From contig JAUWXV010000116.1 of the NCBI GenBank assembly GCA_030616165.1, forward strand, positions 1-11,354: a stretch of 11,354 nt of DNA, given 5' to 3'. Positions 1 to 6,461 of this stretch are shown here, piece by piece; position 1 is the stretch's first letter; each line of letters begins with the position of its first letter. The position numbers were made by a program, and so were the translations under genes. The notes beneath the pieces are model-generated. The model had not been told where the DNA came from. It saw nothing but the letters and a program-made list of their open reading frames with translations, and did no database searches. This DNA comes from a bacterium (GTDB lineage Bacteria; SM23-31; JAUVVT01).

Positions 1-530
1 TTTACTTTTTCAGGGACCCGGAAAGAGAACCACCCAAAATAGATAACGTAATAATATCCCCCGCCGACGGAACTATCATAGGTATTGATGAAGTATATGA
101 AAAAAAATACTTGAAAGAAAAGGGGAGGATGGTGAGTATATACCTATCCATCTTTGATGTTCATGTAAATAGAGTCCCAATTTCAGGAATAGTTGAGTAT
201 TTAAAATATCAGAAAGGAGATTTTTATCCAGCATTTTCAAATAAATCTTTTATAAAAAACGAGAACTGTGCGATTGGAATAACAAATGGAAAGCAAAAGA
301 TATTCTTTCGTCAGATTGCCGGAATTCTGGCAAGAAGAATAATAAACAACCTTAAGATAGGTGAGAAAGTGAAAGGAGGACAGAGATTCGGCATCATAAA
401 ATTCGGTTCTCGAGTCGATATTATATTGCCTGAATATACTGAAATAACTGTTAAACTCAAACAAAGGGTAATAAGCGGCGAAACCGTTATCGGGGTATTA
501 AAAAATGAAAAAAAACGAAAATATAATTGA
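1..530 (+). CDS. psd: Phosphatidylserine decarboxylase proenzyme, 5'-truncated by window edge
   Basis: The enzyme decarboxylates phosphatidylserine to phosphatidylethanolamine at the membrane, using a pyruvoyl group made by self-cleavage. The frame is open from the window start (first whole codon at 3) and gives 175 residues, so translation does not begin at the internal TTG near 111. Visible family landmarks are YFFRDPER at 3-26, SPADG near 57-71, the block LSIFDVHVNR, IAGILARRI, and RFGIIKFGSRVDI. The Gly-Ser of FGSR (405-410) is the expected cleavage site; the serine becomes the pyruvoyl group of the small alpha chain of about 40 residues. The short form (about 210 residues) usually has an N-terminal membrane segment; about 35-40 residues, including that segment, lie outside the window. 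The stop overlaps pssA by 26 nt, so the two are likely co-transcribed. I am confident of the family. Confidence 0.95.
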   Translation, partial: YFFRDPEREPPKIDNVIISPADGTIIGIDEVYEKKYLKEKGRMVSIYLSIFDVHVNRVPISGIVEYLKYQKGDFYPAFSNKSFIKNENCAIGITNGKQKIFFRQIAGILARRIINNLKIGEKVKGGQRFGIIKFGSRVDIILPEYTEITVKLKQRVISGETVIGVLKNEKKRKYN

Positions 531-1263
531 AGATAAAAAGATAGTTTTACCAAACTTTTTTACCGTGTTGAATATGTTCTGCGGATTTTTTGCAATTATA
601 GAAATCCTTCAAAAGAATTACGTTGTGGGCTGCTGGCTGATAATTGCAGCATCTGTATTTGATGCTCTTGATGGAAAGATTGCAAAATTTATTAATACAC
701 GAAGTAAATTTGGAATCGAATTTGACTCACTGGCAGACTTGATATCTTTTGGAGTTGCTCCTTCTATTCTAATTTATAATTTATATTTTAATTTATTTGG
801 CAATTTAGGGATATTTATTAGTTTCATACCATTAGCATGCGGTGGATTCAGGCTTGCAAGATTCAATATCACACCATTATCTGTTAAAAAAGAAAATTTT
901 ACTGGTCTCCCCATACCTCTTTACGCATTAGCTATTTCGTCGTTTGTCATCCTTAATTACGACCTCTGGGAAACTATGAAGATTAGCCAACTGTTTATTC
1001 CAATGGTCCTTTTACTATCAATACTTATGGTAAGCAATATAAAATATGACAAACTCCCTAAATTTAAATTTACAAGAAACCGAAAAAATAATATAAAACT
1101 CCTTATAGTTTTTGTTTCCCTATTAATAATATCATTTTTTAAAGGAAAAGCCATATTCCCACTGACATTAATTTTAATATTTCACGGAATTGCAAGATGG
1201 GCAAAAAATTTATCTAAAAGTGAGCAAGATAAAAAAGTCGCTGATATTTCAATTTATAAATAA
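505..1263 (+). CDS. pssA: CDP-diacylglycerol--serine O-phosphatidyltransferase
   Basis: This integral membrane enzyme transfers the phosphatidyl group from CDP-diacylglycerol to serine, supplying the substrate of Psd. The protein has 252 residues. The CDP-alcohol phosphotransferase motif is present: D53, D56-G57, A60, then G70, D74 and D78, the last two in FDSLADLISFGVAP. The motif's usual arginine after A60 is lysine (K61). Other PssA hallmarks are the N-terminal LPNFFTVLNMFCGF, the block CGGFRLARFN and TGLPIP. Several hydrophobic segments follow, with a basic loop (KFKFTRNRKNN) near residue 190. The ATG at 505 lies inside the end of psd, with a modest GGGG-type Shine-Dalgarno 8-9 nt upstream, which suggests translational coupling. 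The order psd-pssA is a common phospholipid operon. The family is secure; the lysine is the only oddity. Confidence 0.95.
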   Translation: MKKNENIIEDKKIVLPNFFTVLNMFCGFFAIIEILQKNYVVGCWLIIAASVFDALDGKIAKFINTRSKFGIEFDSLADLISFGVAPSILIYNLYFNLFGNLGIFISFIPLACGGFRLARFNITPLSVKKENFTGLPIPLYALAISSFVILNYDLWETMKISQLFIPMVLLLSILMVSNIKYDKLPKFKFTRNRKNNIKLLIVFVSLLIISFFKGKAIFPLTLILIFHGIARWAKNLSKSEQDKKVADISIYK

Positions 1264-1395
1264 AATTATTCAATATTAAGAAAAGTTTTATTATATTATA
1301 AAAAATGATAAATTGTGAAATTAATAAAGAAGAGATATATTTATTTATATCGGAAAGTTTTTTCCATGTGATGTAATTTCGATAAAGGATATCTG

Positions 1396-1659
1396 ATGAG
1401 GAGAATAAAATTTGGAGTATTGTTATTAATTATATTTCTTGGGATACTTATAGGGTCTGTACTTGGAGAATTAATTGGGTTGATGCTTCCAGACGGAGTA
1501 GTAAAAAACTTCTTTCTTATATCGGTGGATGCTGGAATAGGACCAACTATAATTAATCTTAATTTGATAAAATTTACGCTGGGATTTACTTTTAAACTTA
1601 ATGTCATAGGAATAATAGGAATAGCCATTGCGACATACATGTTAAAATGGTATAAATAA
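1396..1659 (+). CDS. DUF4321-type small membrane protein
   Basis: This 87-residue protein has two predicted transmembrane helices, about residues 6-31 (rich in Leu/Ile with GxxxGS and GELIGLMLP) and 66-83 (Gly/Ile-rich). Between them is a short loop containing DAGIGPTIINLNLIKFTLGF. This arrangement (first helix ending GELIGLxLP, middle 'GxxP..L.L....TLGFTFK.N', second helix, basic C-terminus) matches my memory of DUF4321, a family without an established function. The start is supported by AAAGGA at 1384-1389, six bases before the ATG. It sits between pssA (132 bp upstream) and tatA (135 bp downstream), so it may have its own promoter. Small two-helix proteins often act as accessory subunits, but nothing here identifies a partner. 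A minus-strand frame covering the same bases is judged a shadow. Confidence 0.75.
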   Translation: MRRIKFGVLLLIIFLGILIGSVLGELIGLMLPDGVVKNFFLISVDAGIGPTIINLNLIKFTLGFTFKLNVIGIIGIAIATYMLKWYK

Positions 1660-1686
1660 ATATCAACCCAAATTTTCAATTAAAAT

Positions 1687-1716
1687 AGAACATTTTTATC
1701 TTTTTAATCGTATAAT
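1687..1716 (+). promoter_or_regulatory. Possible sigma70-type promoter for tatA
   Basis: A perfect TATAAT lies at 1711-1716, in the gap between the DUF4321 gene and tatA. The best -35 match is AGAACA at 1687-1692 with an 18-nt spacer, only three of six consensus bases. In DNA this AT-rich a perfect -10 alone is weak evidence. The position about 80 bp before the tatA start is reasonable. Confidence 0.3.
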
Positions 1717-1794
1717 AATATAGTAAATTAAATAGATAATAAACCATTTAAATTATTTATACAGTAACTATGATTAACTTAGGAGGAAATTAAA

Positions 1795-1986
1795 ATGGGA
1801 TTTGGATCAATAGGACCGACTGAACTTATAATAATATTTGTAATAATATTATTAATATTTGGAGGGAAAAAGCTCCCTGAACTTGCAAAAGGACTTGGAA
1901 AAGGGATTCGTGAATTTAAAAAAGCCACGAAAGATGTTCAGGATGAATTAGATATAGATAAAATAGAAGATGATACGAAAGATTAA
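1795..1986 (+). CDS. tatA: Twin-arginine translocase subunit TatA/TatE family
   Basis: TatA forms the oligomeric part of the Tat system, which exports folded proteins carrying twin-arginine signal peptides across the inner membrane. The protein has 63 residues and the standard layout: short N-terminus ending in GPTE (E10), a transmembrane helix at about 11-22, the Phe-Gly hinge at F22-G23, then the amphipathic helix [21 protein letters not shown], and an acidic tail ending EDDTKD. The start is fixed by a strong AGGAGG at 1781-1786, eight bases before the ATG. There is no tatC or tatB nearby, so the translocase is completed from elsewhere. TatA and TatE or short TatB proteins are hard to separate by sequence, but the glycine-rich hinge and short length favour TatA. 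Its stop codon lies inside a 22-nt inverted repeat that may separate it from gatA. Confidence 0.93.
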   Translation: MGFGSIGPTELIIIFVIILLIFGGKKLPELAKGLGKGIREFKKATKDVQDELDIDKIEDDTKD

Positions 1987-2000
1987 TGGATTAATCTTTT
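1978..2000 (+). terminator. AT-rich hairpin overlapping the tatA stop, possible terminator
   Basis: The arms AAAGATTAAT (1978-1987) and ATTAATCTTT (1990-1999) are perfect inverted repeats separated by GG, followed by one more T. As RNA it would fold with a nine-pair stem and a TGGA loop and end in four U. It contains the tatA TAA (1984-1986). It resembles a weak intrinsic terminator, but the stem is nearly all A-T and the U run is short, so readthrough into gatA is likely. Confidence 0.4.
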
Positions 2001-2020
2001 AATACCTTAACAAACTAATA

Positions 2021-2051
2021 TTGTATTACTACCTGATATATACTATATAAA
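2021..2051 (+). promoter_or_regulatory. Possible weak promoter for gatA
   Basis: TTGTAT at 2021-2026 is followed 17 nt later by TATATA (2044-2049), overlapping TATAAA (2046-2051). A start site shortly after would leave a leader of about 15-20 nt before the gatA ATG at 2075. Matches are partial and the region is AT-rich, so this is a suggestion only. Confidence 0.25.
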
Positions 2052-2074
2052 TCCGATATATTCAGGAACTTCTG

Positions 2075-3490
2075 ATGACCATAACAGAGATTAAAGAGTT
2101 ACTGAAGGAAAATAAAACTACCTGCTGTGAACTTGTAGAGAGTTATCTTCCAAAGATAAAAGCGGGGGAAAAATACAATTGTTTTATTACAGTATTTGAA
2201 GAGAAAGCAAGAAAAAAAGCCGAAGAAATAGATAAAAAGATAAAAGATGGCCACGCTGGAGAGCTTGCAGGGGTTATAATCGGGATTAAAGATGTTATTT
2301 GTATAAAAGGCGAAAGGACGACCTGTGGTTCGAGGATGCTTGAAAATTATTATCCGCCGTTCAATGCCACCGCAGTCGAAAAGTTAGAAAAAGAGGACGT
2401 GATAATAATTGGAAAGACGAACATGGATGAGTTCGCAATGGGCTCAACGACAGAATCATCCTACTTGGGACCGACATTGAATCCCAATGATATCACAAGG
2501 ATCCCCGGCGGTTCCAGCGGCGGCTCAGCGGCTGCGGTTGCTGCTGACCTTGTCCCGGTCAGCCTCGGTTCAGATACCGGCGGTTCAATAAGACAGCCCG
2601 CTTCTCTTTGCGGTGTTGTGGGACTAAAACCAACATACGGAAGGGTCTCAAGATTCGGGCTTGTTGCATACGCATCATCTCTGGACCAAATAGGTCCAAT
2701 CACAAATAATGTCAAAGATACAGCAATTCTCATTAAAATCATCGCCGGCAAAGACCTAAAAGACTCAACATCTGTCAATGTGGACGTACCTGATTATCCA
2801 AATTCATTAAATAAAGACATTTCGGGACTAAAAGTAGGCATACCTAAAGAATACTGTGAAGAAGGGCTTGACCCAGAAATCAAGGAACGACTCGAAATCC
2901 TTGCATCACACCTGAAAGAACACGGAATAACCGTTGAAGATGTATCCCTCCCCCATTCAAAGTACTCCATTGCAACTTACTACATAATTGCCACTGCAGA
3001 GGCTTCATCAAATCTATCAAAGTATGATGGTGTAAAATATGGTTTCCGAGAAGAAAATATCAGAGACCTCAATGAGTTATTCACAAAAAGTCGGACTAAA
3101 GGTTTCGGAGCCGAAGTAAAAAGGAGAATAATGCTCGGAACATACGTCCTCAGCGCTGGATATTATGATGCATACTATAATAAAGCAAGAAAATTCCGAA
3201 GGCTTATTAAGGAAGACTTTGACAGAGCATTTGAGAAATTTGACTGCCTGATAACCCCTGTATCCCCCACCACTGCTTATAAATTAGGGGAAAAGATTGA
3301 TGACCCACTGCAGATGTATCTCTCTGATATATACACTATCTCTATAAACCTTGCTGGAATTCCGGGACTTGCCATTCCATTCGGGAAATCATCCGAAGGG
3401 CTGCCAATCGGCTTCCAAATCCTCGGAAAACACTTCTCTGAAGATACCATCCTGAGACTGGGGCATTTCATTGAGAAATTAGATATGTAG
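2075..3490 (+). CDS. gatA: Asp-tRNA(Asn)/Glu-tRNA(Gln) amidotransferase subunit A
   Basis: GatA is the glutaminase of the GatCAB complex: it releases ammonia from glutamine or asparagine and passes it to GatB, which amidates Glu-tRNA(Gln) or Asp-tRNA(Asn). The protein has 471 residues, slightly shorter than the usual 480-490. The amidase-signature Ser-cisSer-Lys triad is complete at the expected spacing: K72 in GIKDVI, S147 in PGGSSGGSA and S171 in DTGGSIRQPAS. The GatA-typical stretches KTNMDEFAMGSTTE, GLKPTYGRVSRFGLVAYASS and LAGIPGLAIPFG are also present. The ATG at 2075 has CAGGA at 2063-2067 with a seven-base gap. gatC, often just upstream, is absent: only 88 bp separate tatA and gatA. 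gatB is 4.8 kb downstream. The 2500-2600 stretch is more G+C-rich because it encodes the Gly/Ser/Ala signature. Confidence 0.97.
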   Translation: MTITEIKELLKENKTTCCELVESYLPKIKAGEKYNCFITVFEEKARKKAEEIDKKIKDGHAGELAGVIIGIKDVICIKGERTTCGSRMLENYYPPFNATAVEKLEKEDVIIIGKTNMDEFAMGSTTESSYLGPTLNPNDITRIPGGSSGGSAAAVAADLVPVSLGSDTGGSIRQPASLCGVVGLKPTYGRVSRFGLVAYASSLDQIGPITNNVKDTAILIKIIAGKDLKDSTSVNVDVPDYPNSLNKDISGLKVGIPKEYCEEGLDPEIKERLEILASHLKEHGITVEDVSLPHSKYSIATYYIIATAEASSNLSKYDGVKYGFREENIRDLNELFTKSRTKGFGAEVKRRIMLGTYVLSAGYYDAYYNKARKFRRLIKEDFDRAFEKFDCLITPVSPTTAYKLGEKIDDPLQMYLSDIYTISINLAGIPGLAIPFGKSSEGLPIGFQILGKHFSEDTILRLGHFIEKLDM

Positions 3491-3511
3491 TGTCACTTTC
3501 TTTTGAAAAAG

Positions 3512-3560
3512 AACCTACTTTCTTTGAAAAGAAAGTAGGCAAAGAAACTTTAGACTTATT
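3512..3560 (+). repeat. Dispersed palindromic repeat, family A, copy 1
   Basis: A perfect hairpin has arms CCTACTTTCTT (3514-3524) and AAGAAAGTAGG (3529-3539) with the loop TGAA. It is followed by an A-rich tail GCAAAGAAACTTTAGACTTA. By hand this 49-nt stretch aligns without gaps to 8143-8191 in the same orientation, with 37 of 49 bases identical. A small hairpin at 3498-3513 (TTCTTT/AAAGAA) precedes it. It lies 22 nt after the gatA stop and could also end gatA transcripts, but no U run follows. Confidence 0.75.
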
Positions 3561-3580
3561 CCTGATTTCGCGGGAATGAG
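3558..3580 (+). repeat. Degenerate half-copy of the ATTCCCGCG-type repeat (family B)
   Basis: ATTCCTGATTTCGCGGGAAT ends in the TCGCGGGAATGA form typical of widespread intergenic repeats of the kind CATTCCCGCG...CGCGGGAATG. It abuts family A copy 1, making a compound repeat. A fuller family B element is at 6277-6380. Confidence 0.5.
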
Positions 3581-3674
3581 ACATTAATCTTTGATAAATT
3601 GTAAAAATGGTGGGATTTCAGGTCTATTAAAAATATCTTGAATTTGTCCGCATAATTTCTTACTATAAAAAAAT

Positions 3675-3736
3675 TTTGTTATAGGAATCATTAAACTTTC
3701 TCCTTATTTAATATACTAAAACATTCCTATAACAAA
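3675..3736 (+). promoter_or_regulatory. Long-spaced 14-bp inverted repeat around a possible promoter
   Basis: TTTGTTATAGGAAT (3675-3688) and ATTCCTATAACAAA (3723-3736) are exact reverse complements separated by 34 nt, ending 32 nt before the start of the DUF5916 gene. Between them are TTAAAC (3691-3696) and TATACT (3712-3717), a weak -35/-10 pair with a 15-nt spacer. The arrangement fits a paired operator for looping or cooperative binding, or the ends of a small 62-bp mobile repeat. No target-site duplication is evident. Confidence 0.5.
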
Positions 3737-3768
3737 TTTCCCTCAAAAATAAAGAGTCTTCCGATATT

Positions 3769-6027
3769 ATGACCAGAACAAATTCATTTACAATTCTTAC
3801 TGTTGTATTCCTTGTCGTATCTTTTGTATATGCCAAGAGGACTGAATGCTATGAAGTTCCAAAATCTGATACTATTTCTGCTTCATCGGATAAGAAAAAT
3901 AAGTCAGATACAGGTTCTGTTCTCATAAAAGGGTCTGATATAAATATTTACGTACAGCAAATAAATGAACCTATTAAGATAGACGGGATACTGGACGACC
4001 CGGCATGGGAAAAAGCTATCCCTTATAACGAGTACTTTTTCCAACTTGAGCCGCTTGATAGAGCACCTTCCAGCGAGAAAACGGAGTTACGGGTACTGCA
4101 GGACGAACATAATATTTACTTCGGTGCTCAATGTTATGATTCCGAACCTGAAAAGATATACGCCTCTGAGAAGAGGCAGGATGGAAGTTTTTTAAATGAT
4201 GATGCCTTTGAATTGCTTATCGATACCTTTCAGGACAAAAGAAACTCCTATGCAATGGGCACTAATCCATTTGGCATAAGAGTCGACGCAATAATAAGTG
4301 ATGAGGGAAACCATATTAATAAAAGTTGGGACTGCATCTGGTATTGTAAAACATCAATACACGATAAGGGATGGACGGTGGAAATGGCAATTCCATTTAA
4401 ATCATTGAGGTATAAAAAAGGTGAACTGGTAGATTGGGGACTTAATATCAGCCGGGAAATTAAACACCGCGGAGAAGAGACATATCTCGTTCCTGTACCA
4501 AGAGGATTAGGACATAACGGGAAATTTAAGGGTTCGCTCTTTGCAAATCTCAAAAATATTAAACCCCCTTCATATAAATTAAACCTGGAAGTTCAGCCCT
4601 ATACGACCGCAGGAAGAACATACATTTATCGCCCTAACGATTTCGATTCGGAATTTGGAAGCGGTTTTGATGTCAGGTATCATGTTACTCCACAACTTAC
4701 GCTTGATTTAACCTATAAAACAGATTTTGCCAATGTTGAGTCTGAACAGGAAATAATTAATGTTACCCGTTTTAATATAAACCTCCCGGAGAAAAGAGAG
4801 TTTTTTCTCGAGAGTGCCGGACTATTTCAATTCGGTTCGGGCAGAAGAGGGTCTGGTTTTATGCTATTCAATTCAAGAACAATAGGAATCAAAAAGGGAC
4901 AAAGAATTCCATTATTCGGAGGAGTAAAAATAACAGGACGAATCGGAAAGTATTCCATCGGAGCATTGAATATTCAGTCTGAAAAAACTGTACTCAAAGA
5001 TGGTTCAATAGAACCATCTACGAATTTCACAGCAATAAAACTGAAAAGAGATATCTATACCAATTCCAATATCGGGTTTATGATCCTTAATAAACAGTCA
5101 TCTTCGAATGCCTATTCCAGAGCAATCGGTGGTGATGCATATTTCGCATTTACACAGGAATTTATAGTAAACGGTTCCATCGCAAAATCATTTTCACCAG
5201 AGGACATAACAAATGAATGGGCAGGGGGCATTGGGCTCACATTGAATAAGGAATGGATAGATATATCTCTTCGATATACACATATTGATACCCTTTTTAA
5301 TCCTGAAATGGGATTTATCCGAAGGGGAAATATCCGAAGCACAAATGGTTCGGTGGGCTTAACAAAGTGGATAAATAATGATTATTTCAGAAATATGTCT
5401 TTTGTTACAAGCGTTTCGTACACAACAGACCATCATAATATTTTGGAAACACGGCAAACTGACGCTGAATTCAATGTGACAATGAAAAGTAGGGATTCTT
5501 TCTCATTTTCATTTAATAAAGATTATGATTTTCTACCATCTAATGCATACATCCGGGGTATAGTAATCGAAAAGGGCAAGTATGATGTAAATTACCAAAA
5601 TATATCATTCAGGTCATACCGTGCCCGACCAATCACATGTAATATATCATACAGATGGGGCGAAAGATTGGACGGAAAAAACCAGAAAATTTCGCTCTCA
5701 AATAGCACCAAAATTTCCAATGATTTACTTATGAGTTTATCGTATTCTTATGATTGGTTGAACCTAAAAAATGGTTCCTTAAAAGCAGGTGTCTTATCAG
5801 GAAGATGGACTTATTCATTCTCAACAGAATTGTTTGCAAAATGCTATGTCCAGTGGAACGATGCAGACCACAAAATTGCTATGAATTTTCTCATCGACTA
5901 TATTTATAGACCAAGGAGCCATATTTATTTGGTATACAATGAAAACAGAGATACATTAATCAATTCGGTAAAAAATATAAAAGACAGGATTCTACTTTTA
6001 AAATTTACCTACCTGTGGAGCTTGTAG
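3769..6027 (+). CDS. Secreted CBM9-like domain / DUF5916 outer-membrane beta-barrel protein
   Basis: The protein has 752 residues. Residues 1-22 form a signal peptide, with likely cleavage after VYA. Residues about 66-262 look like a family 9 carbohydrate-binding-like domain: IDGILDDPAW at 71-80, then NIYFGAQCYD, NDDAFELLIDTF at 143-154, and WTVEMAIPFKSL. From about 265 to the end is the DUF5916 region, with its landmark block at 319-348 (DFANVESEQEIINVTRF, then PEKREFFLE), followed by GGVKITGRIGKYSIGALN and alternating polar/aromatic strands typical of a beta-barrel. The likely location is the outer membrane with a substrate- or peptide-contacting N-terminal domain; no substrate is established. 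The ATG at 3769 has only AAAGAG at 3751-3756, 12 bases upstream, a somewhat long gap. The last residues (TYLWSL) end in Leu rather than the common Phe/Trp. The gene stands alone and is convergent with htrA. Confidence 0.85.
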   Translation: MTRTNSFTILTVVFLVVSFVYAKRTECYEVPKSDTISASSDKKNKSDTGSVLIKGSDINIYVQQINEPIKIDGILDDPAWEKAIPYNEYFFQLEPLDRAPSSEKTELRVLQDEHNIYFGAQCYDSEPEKIYASEKRQDGSFLNDDAFELLIDTFQDKRNSYAMGTNPFGIRVDAIISDEGNHINKSWDCIWYCKTSIHDKGWTVEMAIPFKSLRYKKGELVDWGLNISREIKHRGEETYLVPVPRGLGHNGKFKGSLFANLKNIKPPSYKLNLEVQPYTTAGRTYIYRPNDFDSEFGSGFDVRYHVTPQLTLDLTYKTDFANVESEQEIINVTRFNINLPEKREFFLESAGLFQFGSGRRGSGFMLFNSRTIGIKKGQRIPLFGGVKITGRIGKYSIGALNIQSEKTVLKDGSIEPSTNFTAIKLKRDIYTNSNIGFMILNKQSSSNAYSRAIGGDAYFAFTQEFIVNGSIAKSFSPEDITNEWAGGIGLTLNKEWIDISLRYTHIDTLFNPEMGFIRRGNIRSTNGSVGLTKWINNDYFRNMSFVTSVSYTTDHHNILETRQTDAEFNVTMKSRDSFSFSFNKDYDFLPSNAYIRGIVIEKGKYDVNYQNISFRSYRARPITCNISYRWGERLDGKNQKISLSNSTKISNDLLMSLSYSYDWLNLKNGSLKAGVLSGRWTYSFSTELFAKCYVQWNDADHKIAMNFLIDYIYRPRSHIYLVYNENRDTLINSVKNIKDRILLLKFTYLWSL

Positions 6028-6057
6028 TAAAGGTTAAATCCCGATTTATCTGAATAA

Positions 6058-6123
6058 ATGAAAATATACAAAAAACTACTGTTGATATATTGCGCTGGTC
6101 TTTTTTGTATATTTTCTTTATAG
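6058..6123 (+). other. 21-codon signal-peptide-like open frame, possible gene remnant
   Basis: The frame ATG to TAG reads MKIYKKLLLIYCAGLFCIFSL. It has a basic start and a long hydrophobic core, like the first 20 residues of an exported or lipoprotein precursor, then stops and is followed at once by palindromic repeats. There is no convincing ribosome site. It may be the stump of a lost secreted-protein gene, a tiny membrane peptide, or chance in AT-rich DNA. Confidence 0.2.
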
Positions 6124-6142
6124 GATGGCACGGCAAAAAGTG

Positions 6143-6164
6143 GAGACATGCCATGGCATGTCTC
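6143..6164 (+). repeat. 22-bp perfect palindrome
   Basis: The sequence begins GAGACATGCCA and continues as its exact reverse complement TGGCATGTCTC, centred on CCATGG. It lies in the convergent gap between the DUF5916 gene and htrA. Short perfect palindromes with GAGAC/GTCTC ends recur between genes in many bacteria. As RNA it could form a hairpin in either direction, but no T run follows, so terminator function is uncertain. Confidence 0.7.
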
Positions 6165-6276
6165 TACAATATTAACCTAAGTCCATATTTTACAATTGAA
6201 TATTTTTGTAAAAAGATTTAAAAACAAATTATTTGGACTTTTCGCCGAACCATATTAAAACAATTATCCTTATTTT

Positions 6277-6380
6277 CATTCCCACGAAAGTGTGAATCCA
6301 GAGCTAAAACTGATTTAAAACACAATACTGGATTCCCCCGAGTACTCGGGGGAATGACAAGGTGGGCGCGGGAATGACAA
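6277..6380 (+). repeat. Composite inverted-repeat element (family B), with partial duplication
   Basis: The left palindrome at 6278-6297 (ATTCCCAC, loop GAAA, GTGTGAAT, one mismatch) runs into GAATCCAG (6294-6301). A 26-nt spacer (6302-6327) then leads to the inverted CTGGATTC (6328-6335) and a perfect 24-bp palindrome at 6332-6355 centred on AGTACT. The outer ends CATTCCC (6277-6283) and GGGAATG (6350-6356) are inverted. GGGAATGACAA at 6350-6360 recurs at 6370-6380, a 20-bp-shifted extra end. This is the palindrome-spacer-palindrome form of widespread noncoding repeats. It lies in the 434-bp convergent gap 6028-6461, where I see no convincing gene. Confidence 0.8.
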
Positions 6381-6461
6381 ATCTTGCTAATGCTTTTTTT
6401 GATTATTTCTAAAAAAGTATTTTCATGAAATCCCATTATAAATTAAAGAAACACAAAAATA

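Noticed and set aside
1341-1679. 112-codon minus-strand frame opposite the DUF4321 gene
   Set aside because: The plus-strand frame has a good ribosome site, two membrane helices and a family match; the minus frame has none of these.
2500-2600. G+C-rich patch in gatA as a sign of horizontal transfer
   Set aside because: The bases encode the Gly/Ala/Ser/Pro-rich catalytic signature, whose codons are inherently G+C-rich.
2461-2778. 105-codon minus-strand frame opposite gatA
   Set aside because: It lies fully inside the conserved amidase signature region of gatA and has no family resemblance; antisense shadow.
3498-3580. Clustered repeats as a CRISPR array or transposon end
   Set aside because: Units differ in type, are palindromic and irregularly spaced, and there are no regular spacers, cas genes or transposase.
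6044-6059. ATTTAT/ATAAAT hairpin after the DUF5916 gene as an intrinsic terminator
   Set aside because: Only six A-T pairs and no T run follow.
6218-6436. 72-codon minus-strand frame containing RGNPV and LDSHFRGN strings
   Set aside because: It is a translation of the family B intergenic repeat; these strings recur in false proteins derived from ATTCCCGCG-type repeats.
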